Source: Burkholderiaceae bacterium (GTDB lineage Bacteria; Pseudomonadota; Gammaproteobacteria; Burkholderiales; Burkholderiaceae_D). Taken from it: 64,000 nt of DNA. This document shows positions 1-6,706 of the stretch, one piece after another. Numbering within the stretch: the stretch's first letter is position 1; each line of letters begins with the position of its first letter. A program made the position numbers and the translations under genes. A model generated the notes under the pieces. It searched no databases. It saw only the letters and a program-made list of their open reading frames with translations, and was not told where the DNA came from. The DNA lies in the NCBI GenBank assembly GCA_004298905.1, contig SCTK01000007.1:116547-180546 (forward strand), written 5' to 3'.

Positions 1-273
1 GACGACAGCACGCGCGTCTATTCAGTCGAGGAAGCTGATCGGCTGGGTGTGAAAAACATCGGCTTTCTCAGTTTCCTCGAAGCCGCCGAAGTGCTCAGCC
101 CCTTGTTGCGCGAAGTCGTGATTGATCGTGCGCTCGCCACCGAAGAAACCGAGATCACACTGGAGCTGCTCAAGGTCACGGTGTTGATGGTGCTGTGGAG
201 TCAGGAAGCCGAAGTCGATGCCCTGATCCTGGAAGAATTGCTCGATGACGGGAGTGCATGGCAATTGCACTGA
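1..273 (+). CDS. smg: Smg family protein (DUF494), 3' part only
   Basis: The window opens inside this gene, so only the last 90 codons are seen (reading frame open from base 1, stop TGA at 271-273). The visible part is acidic and leucine-rich and ends with an ILEELLDDG segment, which fits the C-terminus of Smg/DUF494 proteins. These are small conserved proteins of beta- and gammaproteobacteria whose biochemical function is not established. The next gene is topB; dprA-smg-topB is a familiar order in Betaproteobacteria, which supports the call. The start and N-terminus lie upstream of the window. Confidence 0.8.
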   Translation, partial: DDSTRVYSVEEADRLGVKNIGFLSFLEAAEVLSPLLREVVIDRALATEETEITLELLKVTVLMVLWSQEAEVDALILEELLDDGSAWQLH

Positions 274-458
274 ACGCAGTCGGGCCATCCGAAGCTCGCT
301 GAAGCGTGCCGCGCCAAGCCCCGCCGGTGTGGTTTTTCCCCTGCCGCGCCCCCGCCGCACTTGTCACTGCCGCCCTCCCCCCGTATCATTGCCCGCCAGA
401 TGCGCGCTGTCTGCATGTTTTCCGGCGCGCTTCCCGACTCACTTCAACGAGACACCCT

Positions 459-3044
459 GTGGGCAAAACCCTGATCATTGCTGAGAAGCCTTCCGTCGCC
501 ACCGATATTTCCAAGGCGCTGGGCGGGTTCACCAAGCATGACGATTATTTCGAGAGCGACGACTATGTGCTGTCGTCGGCGGTCGGCCATTTGCTGGAAC
601 TGATCGTGCCGGAAGAATACGATGTCAAGCGCGGCAAATGGAGTTTTGCGCATCTGCCGATGATCCCGCCGCATTTCGGTCTGCAACCAATTGCCAAGAG
701 CGAAAGCAAACTCAAGACGCTGGCCAAGCTGATCAAGCGCAAGGATGTCGATGGCCTCATCAACGCCTGTGACGCGGGCCGTGAGGGCGAGCTGATTTTC
801 CGCTACATCGCGCAGCACACGAAAGCGAAGCAACCGATCCGGCGGCTGTGGCTGCAATCGATGACGCCGCAATCGATCCGCGAGGGTTTTGCCAAACTGC
901 GCAGTGACGAACAAATGCTGCCGCTGGCCGATGCGGCGCGCTGCCGCTCCGAAGCCGACTGGCTGGTGGGCATCAACGGCACGCGTGCGATGACCGCGTT
1001 CAATTCCAAGGAAGGCGGTTTCTTCCTCACCACGGTGGGCCGCGTGCAAACACCGACGCTGGCCATCGTGGTCGAGCGCGAAGAAAAAATCCGCAAGTTT
1101 GTCTCGCGCGATTACTGGGAAGTGCGTGCCGAATTCGTGGCCGCCGCTGGCTTGTATGAAGGCCGCTGGTTCGAGCCGAAATTCAAGAAGGATGAGTTCG
1201 ATCCAGAAAAGAAAGCCGAGCGCTTGTGGACGCAAGCCGCCGCCGAATCCATCGTCGCTGCCTGTCGCGGCAAGCCGGGTACGGTCACCGAGGAGGCCAA
1301 ACCTTCCACTTCGCTGTCACCGCTGTTGTTTGATCTGACCTCGCTGCAACGCGAAGCCAATGCGCGTTTCGGTTTCTCCGCCAAGAATACGCTGGGCCTG
1401 GCGCAAGCCCTGTATGAAAAGCACAAGGTGCTGACTTACCCGCGTACCGATTCGCGCCACTTGCCGGAAGATTATTTGCCGACCGTGATGCAAACCGTCG
1501 AAGCTATCGGCGAGATCAGCAACTACACCATGGCGGCGCGCCAGATCATCAACAAGAAATGGGTCAAACCGGGCAAACGCATTTTCGACAACACGAAAAT
1601 TTCCGATCACTTCGCCATCATCCCGACGCTGCAAACGCCCAAGGCCTTGTCCGAGCCGGAACAGAAACTCTACGATCTGGTGGTCAAACGTTTCCTGTCT
1701 GTGTTTTTCCCGGCGGCGGAATATCTCGTCACCACGCGCATCACCGAAGTGGTCGGTCATCAATTCAAGACCGAGGGCAAGGTGCTGGTCAACCCCGGCT
1801 GGCTGGCGGTCTACGGCAAGGAAGTGCAGGAAGAGGACGCCAGTCTGGTGCCGGTGGCGCAGGAGGAAAAGGTCCGCACCGACAAGGTGGCGGCGCACGC
1901 ATTGGTGACCCGTCCACCGGCGCGTTACAGCGAAGCGACGCTGCTGTCGGCGATGGAAGGTGCGGGCAAGCTGGTGGAAGACGATGAGTTGCGCGAAGCG
2001 ATGGGGACCAAGGGGCTGGGTACGCCGGCCACGCGCGCGGCCATCATCGAAGGGCTGCTGTTCGAGAAATACATGGTGCGCGAAGGGCGCGAGTTGATCC
2101 CCACCGCCAAGGCGTTCCAGTTGCTTACCCTCCTGCGCGGCTTGAATGTGGCCGAACTGACGCAACCCGAATTGACCGGCGAGTGGGAATACAAACTTTC
2201 GCAAATCGAAAAGGGCCAGTTGCAGCGCGACGAGTTCATGCGCGAGATCGCGCAGATGACGCAGGTGCTGGTCAAGCACGCCAAGGAACACAGCAACGAC
2301 ACCATCCCCGGCGATTACGCCACGCTGAAAACGCCGTGCCCGAAATGCGGCGGTGTGGTGAAGGAAAATTATCGCCGCTTCAACTGCGGCAGTTGCGATT
2401 TTTCGATCACCAAGATTCCCGGCGGCCGTCAGTTTGAAATTCCCGAAGTCGAACAATTGCTCACCGACAAAACCATCGGCCCGTTGCAGGGTTTCCGCAG
2501 CAAGATGGGTCGGCCCTTTGCGGCGATACTCAAGATCACGCCCGAGCACAAACTCGAATTCGATTTCGGTCAGGACAGGGAAGGCGAGAGCGAAGCAGTC
2601 GATTTCAGCGCGCAGGAAGCGCTCGGCGCCTGCCCCAAATGCGGCAGCCATGTGTATGAACATGGCATGAGTTATGTCTGCGAAAAATCCGTCGGGCCCG
2701 ACAAGAGTTGCGACTTCCGTTCCGGCAAGGTGATCCTGCAACAGGACATTCCGCGCGAGGAAATGCAAAAGCTGCTCAGCGAAGGCAAGACCAGTCTGCT
2801 CACCAATTTCAAATCCGCGCGCACCGGCCGCATGTTCAAGGCCTATCTGGTCAAGGGCGAAGGGGGCAAAGTCAGTTTCGAGTTTGAAGTACGCGCACCC
2901 AAAGCCGAAGGCGCAGCCAAGAAATCGGCAGCCGGTAAAGTGGCCGCCAAAGTAGCCGCTGAAAAAACGGAAAAAGCGGAGAAGCCCGCAAAGCCGGTGA
3001 AAGCAACCGCACCGAAAAAAGCAGAGAGCAAATCAAAAAAATAA
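459..3044 (+). CDS. topB: DNA topoisomerase III (type IA) with zinc-ribbon C-terminus
   Basis: Type IA topoisomerase that passes single strands to decatenate and relax DNA. I chose the GTG at 459, giving 861 residues; the open frame extends upstream to 306, but the family begins with the TOPRIM strand KTLIIAEKPSVA, which follows directly after this GTG. The TOPRIM acidic motif (NACDAGREGELI) is present, and the active-site tyrosine sits in YPRTDSR at about residue 327, nearly the E. coli TopB position. After the catalytic core come two zinc-finger-like blocks (CPKCGG with CGSCDF, and CPKCGS with a later Cys) and a Lys/Ala-rich tail of about 50 residues that probably binds DNA. The zinc blocks make it longer than E. 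coli TopB and are usual in Burkholderiales. Confidence 0.95.
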   Translation: MGKTLIIAEKPSVATDISKALGGFTKHDDYFESDDYVLSSAVGHLLELIVPEEYDVKRGKWSFAHLPMIPPHFGLQPIAKSESKLKTLAKLIKRKDVDGLINACDAGREGELIFRYIAQHTKAKQPIRRLWLQSMTPQSIREGFAKLRSDEQMLPLADAARCRSEADWLVGINGTRAMTAFNSKEGGFFLTTVGRVQTPTLAIVVEREEKIRKFVSRDYWEVRAEFVAAAGLYEGRWFEPKFKKDEFDPEKKAERLWTQAAAESIVAACRGKPGTVTEEAKPSTSLSPLLFDLTSLQREANARFGFSAKNTLGLAQALYEKHKVLTYPRTDSRHLPEDYLPTVMQTVEAIGEISNYTMAARQIINKKWVKPGKRIFDNTKISDHFAIIPTLQTPKALSEPEQKLYDLVVKRFLSVFFPAAEYLVTTRITEVVGHQFKTEGKVLVNPGWLAVYGKEVQEEDASLVPVAQEEKVRTDKVAAHALVTRPPARYSEATLLSAMEGAGKLVEDDELREAMGTKGLGTPATRAAIIEGLLFEKYMVREGRELIPTAKAFQLLTLLRGLNVAELTQPELTGEWEYKLSQIEKGQLQRDEFMREIAQMTQVLVKHAKEHSNDTIPGDYATLKTPCPKCGGVVKENYRRFNCGSCDFSITKIPGGRQFEIPEVEQLLTDKTIGPLQGFRSKMGRPFAAILKITPEHKLEFDFGQDREGESEAVDFSAQEALGACPKCGSHVYEHGMSYVCEKSVGPDKSCDFRSGKVILQQDIPREEMQKLLSEGKTSLLTNFKSARTGRMFKAYLVKGEGGKVSFEFEVRAPKAEGAAKKSAAGKVAAKVAAEKTEKAEKPAKPVKATAPKKAESKSKK

Positions 3045-3142
3045 TCTGACACGCCATGACGGAATGTTTTTTGCCGGTATTTTTATCGTCCCGATAATTC
3101 TGACAAGGGAATTACGTCAATGACATACGCACACGTTTCCGC

Positions 3143-3181
3143 TGAGTTATACGACAAAATGTCGGATACATCATGTTAGGC
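3143..3181 (+). repeat. Putative right half of an integron attC/attI-type site ending in a GTTAGGC core
   Basis: GTTAGGC at 3175-3181 fits the GTTRRRY core at which integron integrases insert cassettes. It lies 5 bases before the ATG of the next gene, as in many gene cassettes. Just upstream is a small hairpin, CGACA-AAA-TGTCG. I do not see a matching left core (RYYYAAC) upstream, so this would be a half site or relic. Confidence 0.35.
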
Positions 3182-3186
3182 CTCAT

Positions 3187-3663
3187 ATGCCCGCAACCTG
3201 GAAGCAGCTCTCGTTCATTCCTTCATCCGCAGCACTCCAGTGCCTTCGCGAAGGATGGTCGTGGCTGATTCCAGAATCCCTATCGGCGTTCATGTGCGCA
3301 TCGTCTGGTGATGTTTTCCTTGAGGCCGAAGATCAATCGATTCACTGGCTGGATACTGGCCAAGGGAGACTCACGCGGGTCGCCGAGAGTCGCGAAGAAT
3401 TCCTATCCGCACTGCGGGAAGACAACGGGGCCGAGTGGCTGCTCGCGCCGGTCATAGACCAGTTGCTAGATTCCGGAAAATCACTCGCTCCCGATCAATG
3501 CTTTGCCTACAAGGTAATGCCTATCCTTGGTGGCACGTACACCGTAGACAACATGGTTCCCATGTCCGCTTCCAAGTGGTACGGCTTTTCTGGCTATGTT
3601 CACTCACAGATCAAAGACCTCCCGGATGGAGCACATATCTCATTCACTATCGGTGAGGTTTAA
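3187..3663 (+). CDS. DUF1851 / Tdi1-like T6SS immunity protein
   Basis: 158-residue soluble protein with no signal peptide. The C-terminal half (QCFAYKVMPILGGTY, then VDNM, ending in HSQIKDLPDG) resembles the DUF1851 domain of Tdi1, the immunity protein that protects Agrobacterium from the type VI DNase effector Tde1. No effector or T6SS gene is nearby, so this would be an orphan immunity gene. Its base composition is less GC-rich than that of topB, and it is flanked by integron-like core sites with its TAA stop inside the downstream core, which suggests capture as a cassette. The ATG at 3187 is the only good start. The family call is from memory of the domain pattern. Confidence 0.7.
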   Translation: MPATWKQLSFIPSSAALQCLREGWSWLIPESLSAFMCASSGDVFLEAEDQSIHWLDTGQGRLTRVAESREEFLSALREDNGAEWLLAPVIDQLLDSGKSLAPDQCFAYKVMPILGGTYTVDNMVPMSASKWYGFSGYVHSQIKDLPDGAHISFTIGEV

Positions 3664-3746
3664 CTATTCCATCGAGCGGACACACAACGGCACACTGGGG
3701 CCAGGCCTTTCATTGACACATCCGCAAACATTTCAAAGCGTACAAC
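3658..3746 (+). repeat. Degenerate attC-like recombination site
   Basis: GTTTAAC at 3658-3664 matches the left attC core RYYYAAC and contains the TAA stop of the gene. It is followed by ATTCCATCGAGCGGAC, which resembles the attC consensus arm around TTCAAGCGGAC. About 55 bases on, TCCGC (3721-3725) can pair with GCGGA of the left arm, followed by TTTCAAAGCGTACAAC, a poor match to the right arm and core GCGTTRRRY. The left half is convincing; the right core has decayed. Confidence 0.35.
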
Positions 3747-3847
3747 GGAGCGCTGCAATGCCAGACCTGCACAGTTTCTCCGCAGCCTGGATTTGAATTG
3801 CGTCCCCGCAGCGCCTAAGATCATCTGACTCCCTTTAGGGTCAGGCC

Positions 3848-4069
3848 ATGGTCATCCCGCTCCACGAACTCGAAGCCGCCATCAACTACTGGCGCACGCG
3901 CAGCCCGGCGCAGGGCGAGGCGCACGTGTTGAGTGCCGAGGCGGCTGCGTTGTCCAAACCGTATGCGCTGATGATCTTCCAGCATCAATCCAGCATTGAG
4001 TTGCAGCAACTCGAGCCCGCCGCGCAGGAAGCGCTGGTGGCGTATCTGAAGCGTTTTTCCAACGGCTGA
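3848..4069 (+). CDS. DUF3717 domain protein
   Basis: 73-residue protein containing LHELEAAINYWRTRSP near the N-terminus and ALMIFQ in the middle, the pattern of DUF3717, a small domain of unknown function common in Burkholderiales. No signal peptide or membrane segment. It stands alone, with a GTAGCGC hairpin 20 bases after the stop. The preceding GACTCCCTTTAGGGTC (3828-3843) is a near-palindrome that could be an operator, but this is only a visual match. No clear Shine-Dalgarno precedes the ATG. Function unknown. Confidence 0.8.
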   Translation: MVIPLHELEAAINYWRTRSPAQGEAHVLSAEAAALSKPYALMIFQHQSSIELQQLEPAAQEALVAYLKRFSNG

Positions 4070-4089
4070 GGCCGGCGCATCGGGGGGCG

Positions 4090-4109
4090 GTAGCGCCTCG
4101 CGCTACTTT
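4090..4109 (+). terminator. Hairpin after DUF3717 gene, weak terminator
   Basis: GTAGCGC (4090-4096), loop CTC, GCGCTAC (4100-4106), then TTTC. The T-run is short. A second CGCTACC at 4123-4129 can pair with GGTAGCG at 4089-4095 instead and is followed by CCGGTTTTTTG, so two alternative folds compete. Confidence 0.4.
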
Positions 4110-4142
4110 CAGCATCGGCCACCGCTACCCCGGTTTTTTGCC

Positions 4143-4171
4143 TTGCCGCGTGTGTTGGCTCTGCGCATACT
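4143..4171 (+). promoter_or_regulatory. Putative sigma-70 promoter of the candidate sRNA
   Basis: TTGCCG (4143-4148), 17-base spacer, CATACT (4166-4171). It predicts a start near 4178, with no gene between here and the terminator at 4237-4260. Confidence 0.4.
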
Positions 4172-4177
4172 GCATCC

Positions 4178-4263
4178 CGTGATCTGATCTTGTCTATCCA
4201 GATTTGCGTGTCGCTCCTCGATCGCAAATCTTTTGGGGCTCCGGTAACCCGGAGCCTTTTCTT
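4178..4263 (+). ncRNA. Candidate trans-acting small RNA with CUCCU loop
   Basis: About 85 bases without a convincing reading frame, bounded by a plausible promoter (4143-4171) and a strong intrinsic terminator (4237-4260). The interior holds an 8-bp stem, GATTTGCG (4201-4208) with CGCAAATC (4223-4230). Its 14-base loop TGTCGCTCCTCGAT exposes CUCCU, complementary to Shine-Dalgarno sequences. A TTTT spacer separates it from the terminator stem. This layout is typical of Hfq-type or anti-SD small RNAs, but I do not recognise a named family. It could instead be the leader of the MgtC-like gene at 4370. Confidence 0.4.
4237..4260 (+). terminator. Rho-independent terminator
   Basis: GGCTCCGG-TAAC-CCGGAGCC, a perfect 8-bp stem with 4-base loop (4237-4256), followed by TTTTCTTTTT. 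It would end a short transcript and insulate the mgtC-like gene downstream. Confidence 0.85.
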
Positions 4264-4369
4264 TTTCTGCAAGCCAATGGCGCAGCGGCCGCGCATTCCG
4301 GCCTTCAGCTTTTGCTTCAAGTCCCGATATTCCCTACACCACTCACCACAATTCCAAGCGAGCTGCCGC

Positions 4370-5074
4370 ATGTTCTATTTCAACGATCCGGCGTATTTGA
4401 AAATCACCCTGCATTTGCTGGGTAGCTTGGCGGCGGGCGGCGTGATCGGCCTGGAGCGCAGCTACCACGGGCGCGCTGCCGGGTTCCGCACGCATGCGCT
4501 GGTGGCGCTGGCGTCGAGTCTGCTGATGTCATTGACGCTGTATCAAGACCATTGGCTACCGCAGGAAACGCTGGAATCTTTCCGCGGCGATCCTTCGCGC
4601 ATGGCCCAAGGCATCATGACCGGCATCGGCTTTCTTGGCGCGGGGGTGATTTACAAGGAAGGGCTGAATGTGCGCGGCCTGACCACCGCCGCTTCGATCT
4701 GGATCACGTCCGCGATTGGCATCATGATGGGCATCGGTTTTTATTTTCCGGCCATTCTTGCCACAGTACTGGTGTTCGTCATTCTCGGTCTGTTTCGCTG
4801 GATCGAAGCGCGCATGCCGTCGCAAGCGTACTACCATTATTCCGTCAGCTATGCGCGCGGTCAGGCGCCGGATGAAGAATCCTTGCGGCAAATGCTGCGC
4901 GAGTTCGGTTTCCACGTTGCCAACATGACGTATCACGTCGGCAACGAAGGCCGCGCCTATGTCTACCGCATGGTGATCTGGACGACGCTGAGCCGGCGCG
5001 CTTCGGTGCTGGCTGATGCGTTGCGCAAGATGGAGCAAGTGATGGAATTTTCGATTACCCCGGCAGGGGATTGA
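4370..5074 (+). CDS. MgtC/SapB family inner-membrane protein
   Basis: 234 residues from the ATG at 4370; the open frame runs upstream to 4190, but that part crosses the terminator. The N-terminal 140 residues carry the MgtC domain: LGSLAAGGVIGLERSY, the arginine-containing GFRTHALVALAS, and MTGIGFLGAGVIYKEG, with about four to five membrane helices. The C-terminal 80 residues form a small soluble domain, probably ACT-like. MgtC proteins support growth at low magnesium and inside macrophages and affect F-type ATPase, but many environmental homologues have unknown roles. No magnesium riboswitch or PhoP box is visible. Confidence 0.88.
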   Translation: MFYFNDPAYLKITLHLLGSLAAGGVIGLERSYHGRAAGFRTHALVALASSLLMSLTLYQDHWLPQETLESFRGDPSRMAQGIMTGIGFLGAGVIYKEGLNVRGLTTAASIWITSAIGIMMGIGFYFPAILATVLVFVILGLFRWIEARMPSQAYYHYSVSYARGQAPDEESLRQMLREFGFHVANMTYHVGNEGRAYVYRMVIWTTLSRRASVLADALRKMEQVMEFSITPAGD

Positions 5075-5166
5075 AGGCGTTCCATCCAGGCGACGGGGCG
5101 GCATACCGATAACCCAATGTTGTCGTCGCTATGCTGTCCCCATCACTCTAAACCCCGACTAGATAT

Positions 5167-5718
5167 TTACTTGGGTGCTACCCTTGTGGGGACAGCTTTC
5201 TCTTGCGCATCGCTGCTCGTGTAGCCCGCGCCCGTTGGAGCGCTGGGAAGCGGCGGCAGTGTGCTCAAGCCCGGGTCCGTTTTCATGCCCGTGTCTGCCA
5301 CGGCATTCTTCTCGGCTTTTTCCCGACGCTCTTTGGCGGCCTTGATGCAGGAACTCTTGGCAGTACCGCTGAGTTCATTGCATTTCTCGCGCGCCACGCC
5401 GTAATCTGCCTTGGCATGTTCTTGCAGCGCCTTGATGCGGGCGCCATCGGTGCCCATGTATCTTGCCTCGGCATCCGACTTGTCTTTCATTTCAGTTGCT
5501 CGGGCCTGCGCGTCACAGATTTTTCCTGCCTGACCTTTCATGCTGCTGCATTGTTTGTGAGCTGTCTCGTACTGCGCCTGCGCCTGGCTGACGGCACTAT
5601 CGTATTCGGCCCGATCTCCTGTCGGTATGCCATAGGCCGGCGTCAGCAATCCGAGGGATAGTGTTCCTGCGGCCAAGGTCGGACCCCACTTGCGCCACGA
5701 TATTTTGAATGTTTCCAT
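5167..5718 (-). CDS. Exported Ala/Lys-rich hypothetical protein
   Basis: 183 residues from an ATG at 5718, chosen because GGAGG lies 5 bases upstream; in-frame ATGs at 5721 and 5742 are too close to or before it. The first 30 residues form a signal peptide ending near PAYG. The mature part is charged and helical, rich in Ala, Lys and Glu, with four Cys in two pairs (KQCSSMKGQAGKICD and EKCNELSGTAKSSC) that look like an internal repeat, then a Pro-rich tail. The pattern suggests a periplasmic coiled-coil protein stabilised by disulfides. I do not recognise a named function. It diverges from the BON gene at 6155. Confidence 0.6.
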   Translation of the reverse strand: METFKISWRKWGPTLAAGTLSLGLLTPAYGIPTGDRAEYDSAVSQAQAQYETAHKQCSSMKGQAGKICDAQARATEMKDKSDAEARYMGTDGARIKALQEHAKADYGVAREKCNELSGTAKSSCIKAAKERREKAEKNAVADTGMKTDPGLSTLPPLPSAPTGAGYTSSDAQEKAVPTRVAPK

Positions 5719-6154
5719 CATTACCTCCACATAAAGTTTCATTGATTGCTTGGTCTATTTGCCGCCGGAAAGCGGGTCGTGCAAGCATGCCGGTGGTCGT
5801 CTAGAAAAGCGGCAACAGAAGCGTTATCAAACGCTTCGCCCACCATACCGAATAGCTATGCGCCGACACTTTGTGGACAGCTTAGATAGTGTCCCCAGAT
5901 TTGCCCCTCAGTTCCCATCGCATCCGGTTGTAGGAATTCACTGAGATGTTGCGCGCGGGAAAGCTGTAAATCGATTAGCCAGTGTCGTCTGACAATGAAA
6001 TCAGTATTCTGGGACGGGGTTTGACCTTTTGGCCGACGCCCAATTTTTTGCCATTCCCTAGGATGAGAGCAACGACGCACGGCGCTCGCGCGTCGGTCTG
6101 CTGCAACATGCAGGAATTGCTCACAGCGCTTTGTTTGACTCTTAGGAGGTTGAA
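5719..6154. other. 436-base divergent intergenic region with a hairpin
   Basis: No gene seen. It separates the minus-strand exported protein from the BON gene and must hold both promoters. An 8-bp stem with 4-base loop lies at 5818-5837 (GAAGCGTT-ATCA-AACGCTTC). GACACT and AGTGTC flank about 22 bases near 5865-5895. No strong promoter stands out; a candidate -35 TTGACC occurs in the GGGTTTGACC stretch near 6020. Confidence 0.4.
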
Positions 6155-6481
6155 ATGAGTAAGCTCTTTGCCCAGGTTTTTCTCGCTGTTTCCGCCACCG
6201 TACTCGGCCTGTCCCTGGTCGCTTGCAGCAGTACACCGACCCAGGAAAGCACGGGACAGTATCTGGACGACTCGGTCATCACCAGCAAAGTGAAGGCCAA
6301 ATTCGTCGAGGACCCGACGGTGAGTGCCATGAGTATCAAGGTTGAGACCTTCAAGGGTGTGGTGCAACTGAGCGGTTTCGCCAAAAGTCAGGCAGAAATC
6401 GACCAGGCAACTGAACTGGCTGAGTCGGTGCGCGGCGTGCGTAGTGTCCGCAACGACATTCGCCTGAAAACGAATCCCTGA
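6155..6481 (+). CDS. BON-domain lipoprotein (OsmY-like)
   Basis: 108 residues with TAGGAGGTTGAA just before the ATG. The N-terminus is a lipoprotein signal with lipobox LVAC and Cys at about position 24. The rest is a single BON domain (DDSVITSKVKAKFVEDP, then VVQLSGFAKS and VRSVRNDI), which is thought to bind phospholipid surfaces. It is anchored in the outer membrane or the periplasmic face of the inner membrane, probably as an envelope stress protein. It is one of two BON proteins in the window; the other, DolP at 54017, has two domains. Three hairpins follow the stop codon. Confidence 0.88.
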   Translation: MSKLFAQVFLAVSATVLGLSLVACSSTPTQESTGQYLDDSVITSKVKAKFVEDPTVSAMSIKVETFKGVVQLSGFAKSQAEIDQATELAESVRGVRSVRNDIRLKTNP

Positions 6482-6513
6482 AGCCAACGCAGTTTTGTGC
6501 ATCGCCCTCCTGC

Positions 6514-6599
6514 GCGGGGGCTCGCGATTGGCCCCCGCCTGATTTGCGCGTTTTTCTCAGCGCAAATTTCTCCGCCCCGGCGCCTGCCGGGGCTTTTTT
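6514..6599 (+). terminator. Triple-hairpin 3' region ending in a strong terminator
   Basis: Three stems follow the BON gene: GCGGGGGC/GCCCCCGC (6514-6521 with 6531-6538), ATTTGCGC/GCGCAAAT (6542-6549 with 6560-6567), and GCCCCGGC-GCCT-GCCGGGGC (6574-6593) followed by TTTTTT. The last is a strong intrinsic terminator. The middle stem shares the ATTTGCG/CGCAAAT arms of the candidate sRNA at 4201-4230, so a 3'-derived small RNA is possible. Confidence 0.8.
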
Positions 6600-6706
6600 C
6601 ACTGCGACTGGATAGCGCAGGGCCGTGATTGCCAAACGCATTCAGTGGCCCAAAATGCGACGGAATATGTGGCTCAAGAAACAGGGCGACACGCCGATGT
6701 AAGCCC

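Noticed and set aside
1317..2768. 483-codon minus-strand frame inside topB
   Set aside because: Shadow of topB codon bias; no start site or domain.
4264..4369. Magnesium riboswitch (M-box or mgtA-type) before the MgtC-like gene
   Set aside because: The leader is short and shows none of the conserved elements; the terminator at 4237 lies upstream of it and not within an alternative fold that I can see.
5865..5895. GACACT...AGTGTC as insertion-sequence ends
   Set aside because: Only 6 bp, no transposase or target duplication; probably chance.
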